A DNA stretch of 41,467 bases from Welwitschia mirabilis (lineage: Eukaryota; Gnetophyta; Gnetopsida; Welwitschiales): NCBI GenBank assembly GCA_051453625.1, contig JBOZIK010000001.1:240305808-240347274 (forward strand). The letters run 5' to 3'. Shown here one piece after another: positions 40,575 to 41,467 of this stretch. Under the pieces are notes generated by a model. It saw only the letters and a program-made list of their open reading frames with translations, did no database searches and was not told where the DNA came from. Position 1 is the stretch's first letter. Each line of letters opens with the position of its first letter. The translations under genes were made by a program, and so were the position numbers.

Positions 40575-41467
40575 TCATAATGCCGCTAGAATAGAGAATT
40601 TTGTATCAAGGGAGAAGCCTTGAAGGGAATCTTTATTGAACCAGGCGTTGCACCGAGTCTTTTAAATACAGTGCATACATTCGAGGACAAGGATGTTCCA
40701 TCCATGATTAGAAAAGGTGTCTGGATTATCTTGAAGTAAAATGGAATTAGGATACGGAAGAAGAGTGCTCAGACTGCAAATATTTGTAANNNNNNNNNNA
40801 CTTGACGAGCCATACTGCAATCCCTAAAAACATGTTGGAAGGTTTCTGGAGCTTGACATAGAGGGCACAAAGGATGAGCAACTCCCAAATGATGAAGACG
40901 ATGACCAATAGGAAGACATTAATGAATAAGGCACCAGAAGAAGGCTTTAGTTTTAGGATGAGCTTTAATCTTCCGAACTTCTTTAAAAAGTTCTTTCCAT
41001 TTATCCTCCATCCAATCGAGATGCCATTTGGAGTTTAACTTGTTTATGAGACTACCGAAGTCCTGCAACCAAGTGTGAGCCTTAGAGAGAGACAGCTTAG
41101 TAATATGATTACCATTAGGCCAAAGCCAATCGTCCCACCAATTCTTGCTACTATGATTCCACTCGATTCTAGAAACCATGCTCTCTATGTGGTTGATAAT
41201 GGAAAGATCTAACTTTTGAACCTTCCATTTGGATTTGAGTTGAGACCAATTGAATATAATATGACTATCTTGTTGCATGACAAATTGGTCTAGGTGGAGA
41301 AGCTCTGCTTTAGCGAATCTTTGAAATCTGACGGGAAACTGATAAGCCAAAAGGCTATCTGCGATTTTGAAGGCCAGAGACTACTAAGGAGAATCAGTGG
41401 CTAGCTGGCTGTGACTTAAATTTGCTGGTTGCCAAAGAAGAAAACTTTTGAATTTGTGCAATTTGTG
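40575..41467 (-). pseudogene. L1-type LINE 3' end with zf-RVT domain, runs off the window
   Basis: Reading leftward from the window edge: HKLHKFKSFLLWQPANL, two stops, SLAFKIADSLLAYQFPVRFQ, then a 143-codon open frame with WDDWLWPNGN, ELFKEVRKIKAHPKTKAFFW. After one stop comes CLPIGHRLHHLGVAHPLC, then CQAPETFQHVFRDCSMARQ (about 40801-40870). The K-x-P-x-K-x-(K/A)-x-F-x-W…L-P-x-x-x-R-L…C-x2-C…H-x-F-x-x-C pattern is the reverse-transcriptase zinc-binding domain at the C-terminus of plant L1 LINEs. Past the 10-N gap, ILVLECMHCI and RCNAWFNKDSLQGF (about 40590-40680) continue the tail. RT and endonuclease would lie beyond the right edge. Several stops make it inactive. Confidence 0.82.
40790..40799. 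other. Assembly gap (10 N)
   Basis: Inside the LINE C-terminal region; coding resemblance continues on both sides. Confidence 0.95.

Overview
This is a eukaryotic, plant nuclear window: introns with GT/AG borders, Ty1/copia and Ty3/gypsy LTR retrotransposons primed by initiator tRNA-Met, L1- and RTE-like LINE relics and a tRNA-derived SINE. The very large intron, the depth of old, heavily decayed retroelements and the AT-rich spacers fit a large-genome seed plant, most like a gymnosperm/conifer. That is an inference; no taxon-specific marker was seen. Eight runs of N interrupt the sequence (7070-7284, 8562-9169, 11407-11506, 16419-17180, 26515-26617, 30024-30091, 40790-40799 are the ones listed; ORFs that cross them are meaningless).

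Layout. 1-650 is unassigned AT-rich DNA. 765-3500 (+) is a decayed Ty3/gypsy element with gag, protease and an RNase H-like domain but no reverse transcriptase. 3522-7069 (+) is the 5' part of a copia element (copia-1: LTR, PBS, gag, start of protease); its gag is split by a 484-bp inverted-repeat insertion with a 12-bp target duplication. 7285-8201 plus 13539 onward (-) is a second copia relic (copia-3: gag, PBS, LTR). Its LTR is interrupted by a complete smaller copia (copia-2, 8202-13533, -) with a perfect AAAGA target duplication.

The only host gene recognised lies at 14973-34351 (+): four 3'-terminal exons of a PROTEIN TARGETING TO STARCH (PTST1-like) gene ending in a CBM48 starch-binding domain. 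An in-frame TAA and a damaged splice donor suggest a pseudogene or a defective allele. Its ~18.65-kb intron holds microsatellites, an RTE LINE tail and, antisense to the gene, a 9.18-kb Sirevirus-like copia element (copia-4, 23501-32680). Copia-4 has 1.2-1.3-kb LTRs, PBS, gag, pol, an extra ORF after pol and repeated polypurine tracts.

34352-40574 is mostly unassigned spacer with a dispersed repeat pair and a SINE (39715-39995, target duplication GACCAT). 40575-41467 (-) is the 3' end of an L1-type LINE with its zf-RVT domain.

The most interesting signal is regulatory. In copia-4 the U3 part of both LTRs carries a tandem array with a ~23-bp period, each unit centred on the ACGT palindrome GACGTC or its CpG-transition derivatives (GATGTC, GACATC), upstream of a TATA box. 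Two more units, 24 bp apart, sit in front of a TATATAAAG box just upstream of the extra ORF, suggesting a separate internal promoter. Copia-1 carries a related 56-bp array in its LTR.
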